64,000 bases of DNA from Microbacterium arabinogalactanolyticum (GTDB lineage: Bacteria; Actinomycetota; Actinomycetes; Actinomycetales; Microbacteriaceae), in assembly GCF_030268005.1 (NCBI RefSeq), contig NZ_BRZC01000002.1, positions 310,001-374,000 of the forward strand, read 5' to 3'. A program made the position numbers and the translations under genes. A model generated the notes under the pieces. It saw only the letters and a program-made list of their open reading frames with translations, did no database searches and was not told the DNA's origin. Below, in pieces: positions 10,445 to 20,297 of the stretch (its first letter is position 1; each line of letters opens with the position of its first letter).

Positions 10445-13015
10445 TCAGTCCTCGGCGTCCCGGGACTGCGCGGCCAGCGCCCGCTCGACGTCGGCGAGGT
10501 TCTCGTGCACCAGACGGCGCAGCGCGGGGGACGCGTCCTGGTGCGACGACAGCCACGCGCGCGTCGCGTCGCGCAGCTCGACGCTGGCCAGCGACCGCGG
10601 GTACAGGCCCACGACCAGGTAGTCGGCGATCTGGTAGGTGCGTCCCTCCCAGATGGGCACGAGCATGTCGAAGTACTTCGGGATGAAGTCGCCGAGCACC
10701 CCGACACCCGAGGGGTGCACGAAACCGAGTGCCGCCGAGCGGACGATCGTGTTCGGAAGGTCGGCGTTGTCGATCAGCGACGACCAGGCCGCCTGCTTCG
10801 CCTCCGCGGTCGGCAGCGCGGCGCGCGCCTGCGCGGCGAACTCCGCGCCCTTGGACGTGTTGTCTGCGGCCAGCGCGGCGTCGATCGCGGCGGCATCCGT
10901 CGCCCCGATCGCAGCCAGGCCGTTCAGCAGCTGCCACGACAGGTCCGCGTCGATGTCCAGGCCCGGCAGCGTCTCCTCGCCGGAGCGCAGGCGACCGACG
11001 ATGCCGGCGTGCTCGGGGGTGACCAGGACGTTCGCGAACGCCGTCACCAGCTGGAGCTGGCTGTCGCTGCCCGACTCGGCCTGCTGCGCGAGCGCCCACA
11101 GGGCGTCGGCCACCTTCTCCCGCGCCGCGGTGCGGTTCTCGGGGGTCACGTAGCTGGAGGCGGCCAGCAGCAGCTGCGAGAGCGTGGTGCGCACCGTGGT
11201 CGACTCGGTCTCGCGCCCGATGTTGCCGAGCACGAGGTCGATGTAGGCGGATGCCGGGCTCTCGGCGTCACGCGTCTGATCCCACGCGGCACCCCAGACG
11301 AGCGAGCGCGCCAGCGGGTCGCTGATGTCGGAGAGGTGCTCGACCGCGGTGGCCAGCGACCGGTCGTCGAGCCGGATCTTCGCGTAGGCGAGGTCCTTGT
11401 CGTTCAGGAGCACCATGTCGGGGCGCGGCAGGCCCTGCAGCTCCGGGATCTCCGTGCGGTCGCCGTCGATGTCGACCTCGACGTAGTGCGTGCGCACGAG
11501 CGCCTCGCCGTCGAGGTTGTAGAAGCCGATGCCCAGGCGGTGCGGGCGGATCGTCGGGTAGTCGGCGGGAGCGGTCTGCGTGACGGCGAAGCGGGTGATG
11601 ACCCCGGCTGCGTCCTCGGCGATGACCGGCGCGAGGGTGTTGACGCCCGCGGTCTCCAGCCACTTCTTCGCCCAGGTGCTCAGCTCACGGCCGCTGGTGG
11701 CCTCGAGCTCGGTGAGCAGGTCGCTGAGCTCGGTGTTGCCCCAGGCGTGCTTCTGGAAGTACTGCGAGACACCGGCGAAGAACGCCTCGATGCCCACCCA
11801 GGCGGCGAGCTGCTTGAGCACCGAACCGCCCTTGGCGTAGGTGATGCCGTCGAAGTTGACCTGCACGTCCTCGAGGTCGTTGATCTCGGCGACGATCGGA
11901 TGCGTGGACGGGAGCTGGTCCTGGCGGTAAGCCCAGGTCTTCTCCATGGCGGCGAAGGTCGTCCAGGCCTCGGTCCACTCGGTGGCCTCGGCGGTGGCGA
12001 TCGTGGACGCCCACTCGGCGAACGACTCGTTCAGCCACAGGTCGTTCCACCACTTCATGGTGACCAGGTCGCCGAACCACATGTGCGCGAGCTCGTGCAG
12101 GATCGTGACGACGCGGCGCTCCTTGACGGCATCCGTCACCTTGCTGCGGAACACGTAGGTCTCGGTGAACGTGACCGCGCCCGCGTTCTCCATGGCGCCG
12201 GCGTTGAACTCCGGCACGAAGAGCTGGTCGTACTTGGCGAACGGGTAGGGCACGCCGAACTTCGACTCGAAGTACGCGAAGCCCTCGCGCGTCTTGTCGA
12301 AGATGTAGTCGGCGTCCAAGTGCGCCCACAGGCTCTTGCGGCCGTAGACGCCGAGCGGGATGACCCGGCCCGATGCACTGGTGAGCTCGGAGAAGGTGGC
12401 CTCGTACGGACCCGCGATCAGGGCCGTGATGTACGAGGAGATCCGCGGCGTGGGCTCGAAGCCCCAGGTCGCGGTCTGCTGGGCGCCGGAGTCCGTCGAC
12501 GCATCGTGCACGATCGGCTCGGGGGTGGGCGAGTTCGACACGACCTTCCACGCGGCGGGCGCGGTGACCGTGAACTGGAAGGTGGCCTTCAGATCGGGCT
12601 GCTCGAACACGGCGAACATGCGCCGCGAGTCGGGCACCTCGAACTGCGAGTAGAGGTAGACCTCGCCGTCGACCGGGTCGACGAAACGGTGCAGGCCCTC
12701 GCCGGAGTTCGTGTACAGGCAGTCGGCGTCGACGATGAGCACGTTCTCGGCCTGCAGCCCGCTCAGCGCGATGCGCGAGTCGGCGAAGGCCTCGCTCGGG
12801 TCGATCTGCTCGCCGTTGAGCGAGATCTCCCGTACCTCCTTCGCGATCAGATCGATGAAGGTCGCGCCGCCGGGGGTGGCGGTGAAGCGCACGACGCTGC
12901 GCGATCCGAACACCTCCGCGCCCTTGGTCAGGTCGAGCGAGACCTGGTAGGACTGCGTGTCGATGACGGCGCGGCGCTCCTGCGCTTCGGTACGGGTGAG
13001 GTTCTCTCCAGGCAC
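10445..13015 (-). CDS. pepN: Aminopeptidase N, M1 family zinc metallopeptidase
   Basis: 856 residues, normal for actinobacterial PepN. The N-terminal beta domain is followed by the exopeptidase motif GAMEN (in FNAGAMENAG) and the zinc site HELAHMWFGD with the downstream Glu in LNESFAEW (HEXXH-x18-E); a helical C-terminal ERAP1-like domain fills the rest. It removes N-terminal residues from peptides in the cytoplasm. The GTG at 13015 is preceded by GGGAGAAACAGCT as RBS; in-frame codons up to 13078 read MPSAPAVPTRDD and lack a start signal. Confidence 0.95.
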   Translation of the reverse strand: MPGENLTRTEAQERRAVIDTQSYQVSLDLTKGAEVFGSRSVVRFTATPGGATFIDLIAKEVREISLNGEQIDPSEAFADSRIALSGLQAENVLIVDADCLYTNSGEGLHRFVDPVDGEVYLYSQFEVPDSRRMFAVFEQPDLKATFQFTVTAPAAWKVVSNSPTPEPIVHDASTDSGAQQTATWGFEPTPRISSYITALIAGPYEATFSELTSASGRVIPLGVYGRKSLWAHLDADYIFDKTREGFAYFESKFGVPYPFAKYDQLFVPEFNAGAMENAGAVTFTETYVFRSKVTDAVKERRVVTILHELAHMWFGDLVTMKWWNDLWLNESFAEWASTIATAEATEWTEAWTTFAAMEKTWAYRQDQLPSTHPIVAEINDLEDVQVNFDGITYAKGGSVLKQLAAWVGIEAFFAGVSQYFQKHAWGNTELSDLLTELEATSGRELSTWAKKWLETAGVNTLAPVIAEDAAGVITRFAVTQTAPADYPTIRPHRLGIGFYNLDGEALVRTHYVEVDIDGDRTEIPELQGLPRPDMVLLNDKDLAYAKIRLDDRSLATAVEHLSDISDPLARSLVWGAAWDQTRDAESPASAYIDLVLGNIGRETESTTVRTTLSQLLLAASSYVTPENRTAAREKVADALWALAQQAESGSDSQLQLVTAFANVLVTPEHAGIVGRLRSGEETLPGLDIDADLSWQLLNGLAAIGATDAAAIDAALAADNTSKGAEFAAQARAALPTAEAKQAAWSSLIDNADLPNTIVRSAALGFVHPSGVGVLGDFIPKYFDMLVPIWEGRTYQIADYLVVGLYPRSLASVELRDATRAWLSSHQDASPALRRLVHENLADVERALAAQSRDAED

Positions 13016-13149
13016 AGCTGTTTCTCCCAGTGGTGAGGGGGTGTCGTCCCTCGTCGGCACTGCTGGCGCCGACGGCAACCCTGACAGCCTACGCCAGGCG
13101 ACGTCTCGGGCAAGCGACTCCGCGCTGGCTCATAGCCGGGAGTGGAAGG

Positions 13150-14343
13150 ATGGAGGGCGTGATCCCTGAAGCAACGGATGTCGTTCTGCACGCCTCTTCC
13201 GCAGCATCCGGGGGTGAACCGTTCATCGAGCAGCCTGTCGCGTACGACGCGATCCTCCTGGCCGGATTCGGCGGACCCGAGGGGCAGGACGAGGTCATCC
13301 CGTTCCTGCGCAACGTGACCCGCGGACGGGGCATCCCGGACGAGCGCCTCGAGGAGGTCGCGCACCATTACCGTCATTTCGGCGGGGTCAGCCCGATCAA
13401 CGGACAGAACCGCGCACTGAAGGCCGCGCTCGAGGCCGAGCTGGAAGCGCGCTCGATCGACCTGCCCGTGTACTGGGGCAATCGCAACTGGGCGCCGTAT
13501 CTGGAGGACGCCGTGGCGGAGGCCGCCGGGCACGGCGACACCACCCTCCTGGCGTTCGCGACCAGTGCCTACAGCTCGTTCTCCAGCTGCCGGCAGTACC
13601 GCGAGGACTTCGCGCGCGTACTGGACGGCACGGAGTACGACGGGGTCGTCACCATCGACAAGATCCGGCCGTTCTACGACCACCCGGGCTTCGTGCAGGC
13701 GTTCGTCGAGGGTGTGCACGACGCCGTCGCCGCATTCCTCGCCGAGGGCATCCCCGCCGACGCCGTGCAGGTGCTGTTCTCCACGCACAGCATCCCGACG
13801 GCGGATGCCGAGCGCTCCGGCCCCCGGGACATCGACTTCGGCCCGGGCGGCGCCTACGCCGCGCAGCACGAGTCCGTCGCCGCCTGGGTGATGGATCGTG
13901 TCGCGCAGCTGCTCCCGGCCGCGGCGGACGTGCCCTGGGAGCTCGTCTACCAGTCCCGCTCCGGCCCCGCCTCGCAGCCCTGGCTCGAGCCCGACGTGTG
14001 CGACGTGATCGGCGAGCTTGCCGGACGCGGCAGGCAGGCCGTGGCGGTCGTGCCGGTCGGATTCATGAGCGACCACATGGAGGTGCTCTGGGACCTGGAC
14101 ACCGAGGCGAAGGAGGCCGCCGAGCAGGCCGGCCTGCGATTCACGCGGACGCCCACCCCGGGCGTGTCGCCGGCGTTCGTGGCCGGGATCGTCGACCTCA
14201 TCCAGGAGCGTCTGGAGGGACGCCCGAACGCCGACCGCGCGCGGGTGGCCTCGGTGGGCGGTTCGTTCGACGTCTGCCGTCCCGGATGCTGCGAGAACGT
14301 GCGGGCCGGATTCAAGCCGGCCGCCGCCGGCATCCTGCCCTGA
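13150..14343 (+). CDS. hemH: Ferrochelatase (coproporphyrin III type expected)
   Basis: 397 residues. The chelatase domain shows AILLAGFGGPEG, GGVSPIN near residue 79, VYWGNRNWAPYL and VLFSTHSIP (catalytic His). It inserts ferrous iron into the tetrapyrrole; in actinobacteria the substrate is normally coproporphyrin III, giving coproheme (gene also called cpfC). Cys147, Cys376, Cys380 and Cys381 could hold the [2Fe-2S] cluster known from actinobacterial enzymes, an inference from position. Start is uncertain: ATG 13150 or GTG 13159, both near AGGATGGAGG. Divergent from pepN. Confidence 0.92.
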   Translation: MEGVIPEATDVVLHASSAASGGEPFIEQPVAYDAILLAGFGGPEGQDEVIPFLRNVTRGRGIPDERLEEVAHHYRHFGGVSPINGQNRALKAALEAELEARSIDLPVYWGNRNWAPYLEDAVAEAAGHGDTTLLAFATSAYSSFSSCRQYREDFARVLDGTEYDGVVTIDKIRPFYDHPGFVQAFVEGVHDAVAAFLAEGIPADAVQVLFSTHSIPTADAERSGPRDIDFGPGGAYAAQHESVAAWVMDRVAQLLPAAADVPWELVYQSRSGPASQPWLEPDVCDVIGELAGRGRQAVAVVPVGFMSDHMEVLWDLDTEAKEAAEQAGLRFTRTPTPGVSPAFVAGIVDLIQERLEGRPNADRARVASVGGSFDVCRPGCCENVRAGFKPAAAGILP

Positions 14344-14374
14344 GCGGAGCGGACCGGAAAGTAGGATGGGCGCC

Positions 14375-14860
14375 ATGCGCATCCACATCGCCACCGATCA
14401 CGCCGGTCTCGACTTCTCCACCCGCCTGCAGGAGCATCTGCGTGCCGCAGGGCACGACGTGACCGATCACGGACCGGTGGAGTACGACGCGCTCGACGAC
14501 TACCCGGCGTTCTGCATCCGTGCCGCGCAGGCCGTGATCGCCGACCAGACCGCCGGAATCGAGGCGCTGGGCGTGGTGTTCGGGGGCTCCGGCAACGGCG
14601 AGCAGATCGCTGCGAACAAGGTGCAGGGCATCCGTGCGGCGCTGGTGTGGAACACCTCCACCGCGGAGCTCGCCCGCGAGCACAACGATGCCAACGTCAT
14701 CTCGATCGGTGCGCGCCAGCACACCTTCGACGAGGTCACCTCGTTCATCGACACCTTCATCGGCACGCCGTTCTCGGGCGAGGAGCGCCACGCGCGGCGC
14801 ATCGCCCAGATCGCCGACTTCGAGATCTCCGGCGCCCTTCTGCCCGATCCGCGCGCCTGA
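14375..14860 (+). CDS. rpiB: Ribose-5-phosphate isomerase B
   Basis: 161 residues. RIHIATDHAGLDF at the N-terminus and VVFGGSGNGEQIAANKVQGIRAA in the middle are the RpiB/LacAB signature. As in other actinobacterial enzymes the usual catalytic Cys is replaced and a Glu in GSGNGEQ can act as base (family knowledge). It interconverts ribose-5-phosphate and ribulose-5-phosphate in the pentose phosphate pathway. The ATG at 14375 is seven bases after TAGGAT (14362-14367), so leaderless. One base separates its stop from the glycosylase ATG, implying one transcript. Confidence 0.95.
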   Translation: MRIHIATDHAGLDFSTRLQEHLRAAGHDVTDHGPVEYDALDDYPAFCIRAAQAVIADQTAGIEALGVVFGGSGNGEQIAANKVQGIRAALVWNTSTAELAREHNDANVISIGARQHTFDEVTSFIDTFIGTPFSGEERHARRIAQIADFEISGALLPDPRA

Positions 14861-14861
14861 C

Positions 14862-15860
14862 ATGCCCGAGGGTCACTCCGTCCACCGCATCGCGCGCCAG
14901 TTCGCGCGCAACTTCGTCGGGCTCCCGGTGCACGCGTCCAGCCCGCAGGGTCGCTTCGCCGAGGGCGCGGCGGTGCTCGAGGGTCGCGAGATGCTGCAGG
15001 CCATGGCGGTGGGCAAGCAGATGTTCCTCGAGTTCGAGGGCGACACCTGGCTGAGGGTCCATCTCGGGCTGTACGGCGCGTGGGACTTCGCCGGCGAGAT
15101 CCTCGTCGACCCCACCATCGCATCCGCCAACGGGCGGATGGGGCAGACCAACCAGCGCGGCACCGATCTGGACGGCGTGATCCTCGACGACGCGGGGGAG
15201 AACTCGCTCACCTCGATCGGCGCTCCGCGGAAGACCCGCGTGCACGTGCGCATGTCTGAGCAGACCAAGGGGCTCGCTGACGAGGACGCCGAGTGGCCGC
15301 CGCCGGTGGTCGGCCAGGTGCGGCTGCGCCTGCTGACGGATGCCACCTGCGCCGACCTGCGCGGTCCCACTGCGTGCGCGCTGCAGACGCCGGACGAGAT
15401 GCTGGCAACCGTCGCGAAGCTGGGCCCTGACCCGCTCGTGGGCGACCCCGCCGAGGGCGAGGAGCGGTTCGTCCGCATCGTGCGGCGCAAGCCCACGGCC
15501 ATCGCGCTGCTGCTGATGGATCAGTCGGTCGTCAGCGGGATCGGCAACGTGTACCGTGCCGAGATGCTGTTCCGCGCGCGCCTCAATCCGCACACTCCGG
15601 GACGCGACGTCCCGGAGGAGGTCGTGCGGCAGCTGTGGCGCGACTGGGTTCGGCTGCTCGCGATCGGCGTGGAGACCGGCCAGATGATGACCATGGACGA
15701 CCTCTCGCCCGAGCAGTACCGGGCCGCCATGGCCAGCCGGGACGACCGGCACTGGGTGTACCGCCGCGCCGGGCTGCCGTGCCGGGTCTGCGGGACCGAG
15801 ATCGCGCTGGAGGAGCTCGGTGCCCGCAAGCTGTACTGGTGCCCGTTCTGCCAGCGCTGA
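14862..15860 (+). CDS. Fpg/Nei-family DNA glycosylase
   Basis: 332 residues. N-terminal MPEGHSVHRIA carries the catalytic Pro2 and Glu3; the PEGHS spelling is typical of Nei/Nei2-type rather than Fpg (PELPE). The helix-two-turn-helix appears in VVSGIGNVYRAEMLFRARLNP, and the C-terminus is a four-Cys zinc finger, CRVCG...CPFC. The enzyme excises oxidised bases and nicks the abasic site. The insertion between about 95 and 140 is longer than in E. coli Nei. Probably co-transcribed with rpiB. Confidence 0.92.
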   Translation: MPEGHSVHRIARQFARNFVGLPVHASSPQGRFAEGAAVLEGREMLQAMAVGKQMFLEFEGDTWLRVHLGLYGAWDFAGEILVDPTIASANGRMGQTNQRGTDLDGVILDDAGENSLTSIGAPRKTRVHVRMSEQTKGLADEDAEWPPPVVGQVRLRLLTDATCADLRGPTACALQTPDEMLATVAKLGPDPLVGDPAEGEERFVRIVRRKPTAIALLLMDQSVVSGIGNVYRAEMLFRARLNPHTPGRDVPEEVVRQLWRDWVRLLAIGVETGQMMTMDDLSPEQYRAAMASRDDRHWVYRRAGLPCRVCGTEIALEELGARKLYWCPFCQR

Positions 15861-15950
15861 TGTGCTGACACGCCGGGATATTGGAACCTGAGTGCGGGCT
15901 GTGAATAGGATGGCCGAATCCCTTCGCAACGACGCACGACAGGAGAAGTC

Positions 15951-17426
15951 ATGGACCTATCCGGCCTGCAGGCCGTTCTGGAGAACGTCAGCTCATGGAT
16001 CTGGGGGCCGTGGGTCCTCATCCCGCTGCTGCTCGGAACCGGGCTCTACCTCACGATCCGCCTCGGCGGCATCCAGTTCCTCAAGCTCGGCGCAGCCCTG
16101 CGGCTGGGCCTGTTCACCCGCAAGGACCCCGACTCCGACGGTGACATCTCGCAGTTCCAAGCGCTGACGACGGCGCTGGCGGCGACGGTGGGCACCGGGA
16201 ACATCGTGGGCGTCGCGACCGCCATCGGCATCGGCGGACCCGGCGCACTGTTCTGGATGTGGGTCACCGGCCTGCTCGGTATGGCGTCGAAGTACTCCGA
16301 GGCGTTCCTGGGCGTGCGCTTCCGCACGACGGATGCCGCCGGCGAGAAGTCCGGCGGGCCGCAGTACTATCTCGAGCGCGGCATCAAGAACGGGTTCGGC
16401 AAGTTCCTCGCGATCTTCTTCGCGATCTCCGCGGTGATCGCCTGCTTCGGCATCGGCAACATGACCCAGGGCAACTCGATCTCCGCGAACCTGGAGAACA
16501 GCTTCAACGTGCCGACCTGGGTCACCGGTCTCGTGCTCACCGTCTTCGCGCTGCTCGTTCTGGTCGGCGGCATCAAGTCGATCGGCCGCGTCACGGCCGG
16601 TCTCGTGCCCGTCATGATCATCTTCTACGTGCTGGGTGCGATCTACATCCTGATCGCCAACATCGCCGGTGTCCCGGCGGCCTTCGCGCAGATCTTCAGC
16701 GAGGCGTTCACCGGCACCAGCGCCGTGGGCGGCTTCGCGGGCTCGCTCATCATCGTCGCCGTGCAGATGGGCGTCGCCCGCGGCATCTTCTCCAACGAGT
16801 CCGGCATGGGCTCGGCGGCCATCGCGGCGGCTGCGGCCAAGACCAGCCACCCGGTCCGTCAGGGGCTCGTGTCGATGACGCAGACCTTCATCGACACGAT
16901 CATCGTCGTCACCTGCACGGGTCTTGTGATCATCACCACCGGCACCTGGAACGCAGTGGACGATGAGGGCAAGCAGATCAGTCCCGCGCTCATGACCGGC
17001 GAGGCCTTCTCGCACGGACTGCCGGGCGAATGGGGCCACTACATCGTGACCATCGGCCTGGTGCTGTTCGCCGGCTCCACGATCCTCGGCTGGTCGTACT
17101 ACGGAGAGCGCAGCCTGGAGCGGCTGGTCGGGGTGAAGGCGATCATGCCCTACCGGATCATCTTCTCGCTGGTGGTGTTCGTCGGGTGCACGACCGAGCT
17201 CGGCGTGGTGTGGGCGTTCTCCGACGTCATGAACGGACTGATGGCGCTGCCGAACCTGATCGGCCTGCTGGTGCTCTCGGGCCTGGTCGCCCGCGAGACC
17301 AAGAAGTACCTGACGAACGATCCGAAGCTCACCGCGACGACCGATGAGGTCAACGCCTTCATGGCGGGCGATGCGGGTTTCGAGGACTGGAAGACTCAGG
17401 CGGTCCCGGTCGTCAAGGCGAGGTAG
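15951..17426 (+). CDS. alsT: Alanine/sodium symporter family transporter (AGCS)
   Basis: 491 residues, about 11 membrane helices. TGNIVGVATAIGIGGPGALFWMW and GMASKYSEAFLGVRFR are the AGCS family signature, and ARGIFSNESGMGSAAIAAAAA is the second conserved block. It takes up alanine or glycine with sodium. RBS AGGAGAAG lies just before the ATG. A TAGGAT -10 box sits at 15906-15911 and a TTGGAA upstream at 15881, with a rather long 19-base spacer. Terminator at 17432-17465. Confidence 0.93.
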   Translation: MDLSGLQAVLENVSSWIWGPWVLIPLLLGTGLYLTIRLGGIQFLKLGAALRLGLFTRKDPDSDGDISQFQALTTALAATVGTGNIVGVATAIGIGGPGALFWMWVTGLLGMASKYSEAFLGVRFRTTDAAGEKSGGPQYYLERGIKNGFGKFLAIFFAISAVIACFGIGNMTQGNSISANLENSFNVPTWVTGLVLTVFALLVLVGGIKSIGRVTAGLVPVMIIFYVLGAIYILIANIAGVPAAFAQIFSEAFTGTSAVGGFAGSLIIVAVQMGVARGIFSNESGMGSAAIAAAAAKTSHPVRQGLVSMTQTFIDTIIVVTCTGLVIITTGTWNAVDDEGKQISPALMTGEAFSHGLPGEWGHYIVTIGLVLFAGSTILGWSYYGERSLERLVGVKAIMPYRIIFSLVVFVGCTTELGVVWAFSDVMNGLMALPNLIGLLVLSGLVARETKKYLTNDPKLTATTDEVNAFMAGDAGFEDWKTQAVPVVKAR

Positions 17427-17431
17427 CCGGT

Positions 17432-17465
17432 GGGGCGGGCGAGGCACGACGGCCCCGCCCGCCCC
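17432..17465 (+). terminator. Terminator after alsT
   Basis: Perfect 9-bp arms GGGGCGGGC / GCCCGCCCC with a 16-base loop that can fold further, beginning six bases after the stop. Confidence 0.6.
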
Positions 17466-17485
17466 ATCGGTCCTAATCTGGAACC

Positions 17486-18127
17486 ATGCGCCAGAACCCG
17501 AGCTTCGCCATGACCGACATCGCCGAGCTGCGGAGGGTCATCTCGCAGAGCCCCTGGGCGACACTGGTCGCGACCGGTGACGACGGGCTGGTCGCATCGC
17601 ACTATCCCGTGCTGCTGGACCCCGAGCGCGACGACCTCACGGTGGTCGGCCACGTCGGCAAGCCCGACGACCAGGTGCTGCACCTGGGGGAGCGGGAGCT
17701 GCTGATGATCTTCCAGGGTCCCCACGGGTACATCTCGCCGAGCTGGTACGGCGACGTCCGGGCGGTGCCGACCTGGAACTACACGGCCGTGCATCTCACC
17801 GGCACCCCGGAGATCGTCGACACGCAGGAGAACCTGAGGATCCTCGACGATCTCGTCACGCATTTCGAGCGCAGGCTGCCGCAGCCGCGCATGATGTGGC
17901 AGGCGCCGAACACCGAGGAGTTCGTGAACGCCCTGGAGATGGGCACGGTCGGATTCCGGATGACTCCCACGCGGGTCTCGGCGAAGCGCAAGCTCAGTCA
18001 GAACAAGCCGGACAGCATCGTGGAGAACGTGATCGCCGAGCTCGACGGCAGTGGTGAGTACGCGCAGCCGGCCCTGGCGGCGGAGATGCGCCGCGCGCAC
18101 GAGGCACGTCTGGCGCACCGCGGATGA
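17486..18127 (+). CDS. FMN-binding PaiB-family protein
   Basis: 213 residues. PaiB signatures: WATLVATGDDGLVASHYPVLLDP, FQGPHGYISPSWY and VPTWNYTAVHLTG, a flavin-reductase-like split barrel. In Bacillus PaiB represses sporulation and protease genes, but many homologues are probably flavin or heme-degrading enzymes, so the regulator label should be read with care. Leaderless start: TAATCT six bases upstream. Its stop overlaps the next ATG (ATGA), coupling it to the amidohydrolase. Confidence 0.88.
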   Translation: MRQNPSFAMTDIAELRRVISQSPWATLVATGDDGLVASHYPVLLDPERDDLTVVGHVGKPDDQVLHLGERELLMIFQGPHGYISPSWYGDVRAVPTWNYTAVHLTGTPEIVDTQENLRILDDLVTHFERRLPQPRMMWQAPNTEEFVNALEMGTVGFRMTPTRVSAKRKLSQNKPDSIVENVIAELDGSGEYAQPALAAEMRRAHEARLAHRG

Positions 18128-19620
18128 GCGCCGATCTGCTGATCCGGTCCGTGCGGGTCGCCGGTGCCGGCCGCGAACTGCTGCCGTTCGCGTCGCCGGA
18201 CGGAGACGAACCCGTCGACATCCTGGTCTCCGGCGGCGTGATCGCCGACATCGCCCCGGCGGGCAATCTCCGAGCCACGGCGGACGTGCTCGACGGCGAC
18301 GGCACCTGGGTGGTGCCGGGATTGTGGGACCACCACGTGCACACCGTGCAGTGGGCGCTCGACGCGCAGCGCGCGCCGCTCGGCGGCGCGACGAGCGCGG
18401 CCGAGGCGGCTCGGATGCTGTCGGGCGTCGCGCCGCTGCCCGACGGGCGCGTCGTCGGCGCGGGGTTCCGCGACGGGCTGTGGCCCGACCGGCCCACTCG
18501 TGCCCTTCTCGACAGCGTGACCGGCGAGCAGTCGGCGTATCTCATCAACGCCGATGTGCACAGCGTGTGGCTGAACTCCGCGGCGCTGCGCCGCGAGGGG
18601 TTCGACGGCGCGGACGATGACGGCCTGCTCCGTGAGGAGGACGCCTTCGAGATCTCGCGCAGACTGAACGCCGCGGATGCCGCCACTGCCGACGCCGCAG
18701 TGCAGGCAGCCGCCGAACGCGCAGCGGCGCGGGGCATCACGGGCATGGTCGACTTCGACATGGCGTGGAACGCCGAGGCATGGCGACGCAGAGCGGATGC
18801 CGGCTTCGACACCCACCGGGTGGAGTTCGCCTTCTACCAGGAGGGCCTGCAGCGGGCCGTCGACGAGGGGCTGCGCAGCGGTGAGGAGCTGGCCGGCACC
18901 GGGGGACTGGTGCACGTCGGCCCGCTCAAGCTCATCACCGACGGCTCGCTCGGCACCCGCACCGCCGCGTGCTCTCAGCCGTATGCGGGCGACCCTGGCA
19001 ACTTCGGCGTGCTGACGGTGGAACCGGACGAGCTGCGCGAGCTGCTCATGCGCGCCACGGCATCCGGTATCGAGGTGGCGGTGCACGCCATCGGCGACCG
19101 TGCCGTCGCATCCGCTCTGGACGCCTTCACGTACACGCAGGCGCGCGGCACCATCGAGCACGCGCAGCTGGTGCGGCACGCGGATCTCGCGCGCTTCGCT
19201 CGGCTGGGCGTCGCGGCGAGCGTGCAGCCGGCGCATGCCGTGGACGATCGCGATCTCGCGGACGACCTGTGGCGCGAGCAGCAGGCGATCGGCTATCCGC
19301 TCGCCTCGCTGATGAACGCGGGCGTGCCGCTGCGTTTCGGGTCCGACGCTCCCGTCGCCGTGCTCGATCCGTGGGCGACGATCGCTGCCGCGGTGTTCCG
19401 CACCGGCGATGAGCGCGTGCCCTGGCATCCCGAGGAGCGCGTGTCGGTCGATGCGGCGCTGCGCGCGAGCGGACGTCATGGAGACGCGGTGATCGCGCTG
19501 GGAGCGGTGGCTGATCTCGCGCTGTGCGGGATGGATCCGCGAACGGCCGACCGCCGGCAGCTGACCGCGATGCAGGTCGCCGCCACGGTCCTCGGCGGCC
19601 GGGTCACGCACCGCGCCTGA
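18124..19620 (+). CDS. YtcJ-like metal-dependent amidohydrolase
   Basis: 498 residues. Amidohydrolase superfamily, group 3: WDHHVHTVQWAL gives the HxH metal ligands, FDMAWN and LITDGSLGTRTAA lie in the barrel, HAIGDRAV supplies a further His, and FGSDAPVAVLDPW holds the final Asp. Such enzymes hydrolyse amides, ureas or cyclic C-N bonds; the substrate is unknown. Cytoplasmic. Coupled by a four-base overlap to the PaiB-like gene, which suggests a shared catabolic or detoxifying step. Confidence 0.88.
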   Translation: MSADLLIRSVRVAGAGRELLPFASPDGDEPVDILVSGGVIADIAPAGNLRATADVLDGDGTWVVPGLWDHHVHTVQWALDAQRAPLGGATSAAEAARMLSGVAPLPDGRVVGAGFRDGLWPDRPTRALLDSVTGEQSAYLINADVHSVWLNSAALRREGFDGADDDGLLREEDAFEISRRLNAADAATADAAVQAAAERAAARGITGMVDFDMAWNAEAWRRRADAGFDTHRVEFAFYQEGLQRAVDEGLRSGEELAGTGGLVHVGPLKLITDGSLGTRTAACSQPYAGDPGNFGVLTVEPDELRELLMRATASGIEVAVHAIGDRAVASALDAFTYTQARGTIEHAQLVRHADLARFARLGVAASVQPAHAVDDRDLADDLWREQQAIGYPLASLMNAGVPLRFGSDAPVAVLDPWATIAAAVFRTGDERVPWHPEERVSVDAALRASGRHGDAVIALGAVADLALCGMDPRTADRRQLTAMQVAATVLGGRVTHRA

Positions 19621-19631
19621 ACGCGAGAAGG

Positions 19632-19655
19632 GTGCCGGAGCTCGCGCTCCGGCAC
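19632..19655. terminator. Bidirectional terminator between amidohydrolase and dps
   Basis: Perfect 10-bp arms GTGCCGGAGC / GCTCCGGCAC with a TCGC loop, between two convergent genes; flanking AAG/CTT extends the stem. Confidence 0.85.
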
Positions 19656-19670
19656 TTCTGATGCGCTCGG

Positions 19671-20156
19671 TCAGGCCGCGATGTGCGAGACGAGGAACCA
19701 GCGGTCCTTCTCGAGGCCGCGCTGGATCTCGATCGCGACGTCCTGGCTGGTGAGGTCGACGGCGTCGAGGCCGTCGACGGCCGCCTTCACGTCGGCGATG
19801 ATGGCGTCGATGTCGGAGATGATCGCGCGGACGAGCTCGTCGGACTGGGCGAAGCCGGCGGGAACGGCGGTGGCGCCGGCCTTCTCGGCGACCGTGCCGA
19901 TGCGCGAGTCGATCGGCAGGCCGAGGGCGACGATGCGCTCCGCGGCGGTGTCGGCGAAGTCACCGGCGTGCGCCACGATCGTGTCGAGCAGCTCGTGGAC
20001 TCCCACGAAGTTGGCGCCGCGCACGTGCCAGTGCGCCTGCTTGCCGTTGACTGTCAGGGCCTCGAGGCCGAGGACCACGGGGGAGAGGAACTGAGCGGCG
20101 GCGGCTGCCACGGTCGGGTCGACGGCGGTGGTGGGAACGGTCTGTGCCTTGCTCAT
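19671..20156 (-). CDS. dps: Dps family DNA-protection ferritin-like protein
   Basis: 161 residues. The dimer-interface ferroxidase motif KQAHWHVRGANFVGVHELLDTIVAHAGDFAD contains the His-x-His and Asp/Glu ligands of Dps. It oxidises ferrous iron with peroxide, stores the mineral and compacts DNA. The N-terminus is short and contains only one Lys, so DNA binding may be weak. RBS GGAGG precedes the ATG. A TAGCGT box with TTGCGG 16 bases upstream is a plausible promoter in the 140-base gap before the divergent gene. Confidence 0.93.
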   Translation of the reverse strand: MSKAQTVPTTAVDPTVAAAAAQFLSPVVLGLEALTVNGKQAHWHVRGANFVGVHELLDTIVAHAGDFADTAAERIVALGLPIDSRIGTVAEKAGATAVPAGFAQSDELVRAIISDIDAIIADVKAAVDGLDAVDLTSQDVAIEIQRGLEKDRWFLVSHIAA

Positions 20157-20297
20157 GAGATCCTCCGGATGCGTTGTGAAACGGGCTTGATGTCGTCAAC
20201 GCTACTCATCGGAGAACATTCCGCAAGCAAGCGAAGGCAACGCTTACCGGGGCATTCTGCCGCGTGATTCCGCGGTTCTGAGGGTAGTCTCACCTAC

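Noticed and set aside
10358..13036. 892-codon open frame on the plus strand opposite pepN
   Set aside because: Shadow of pepN with low-complexity composition.
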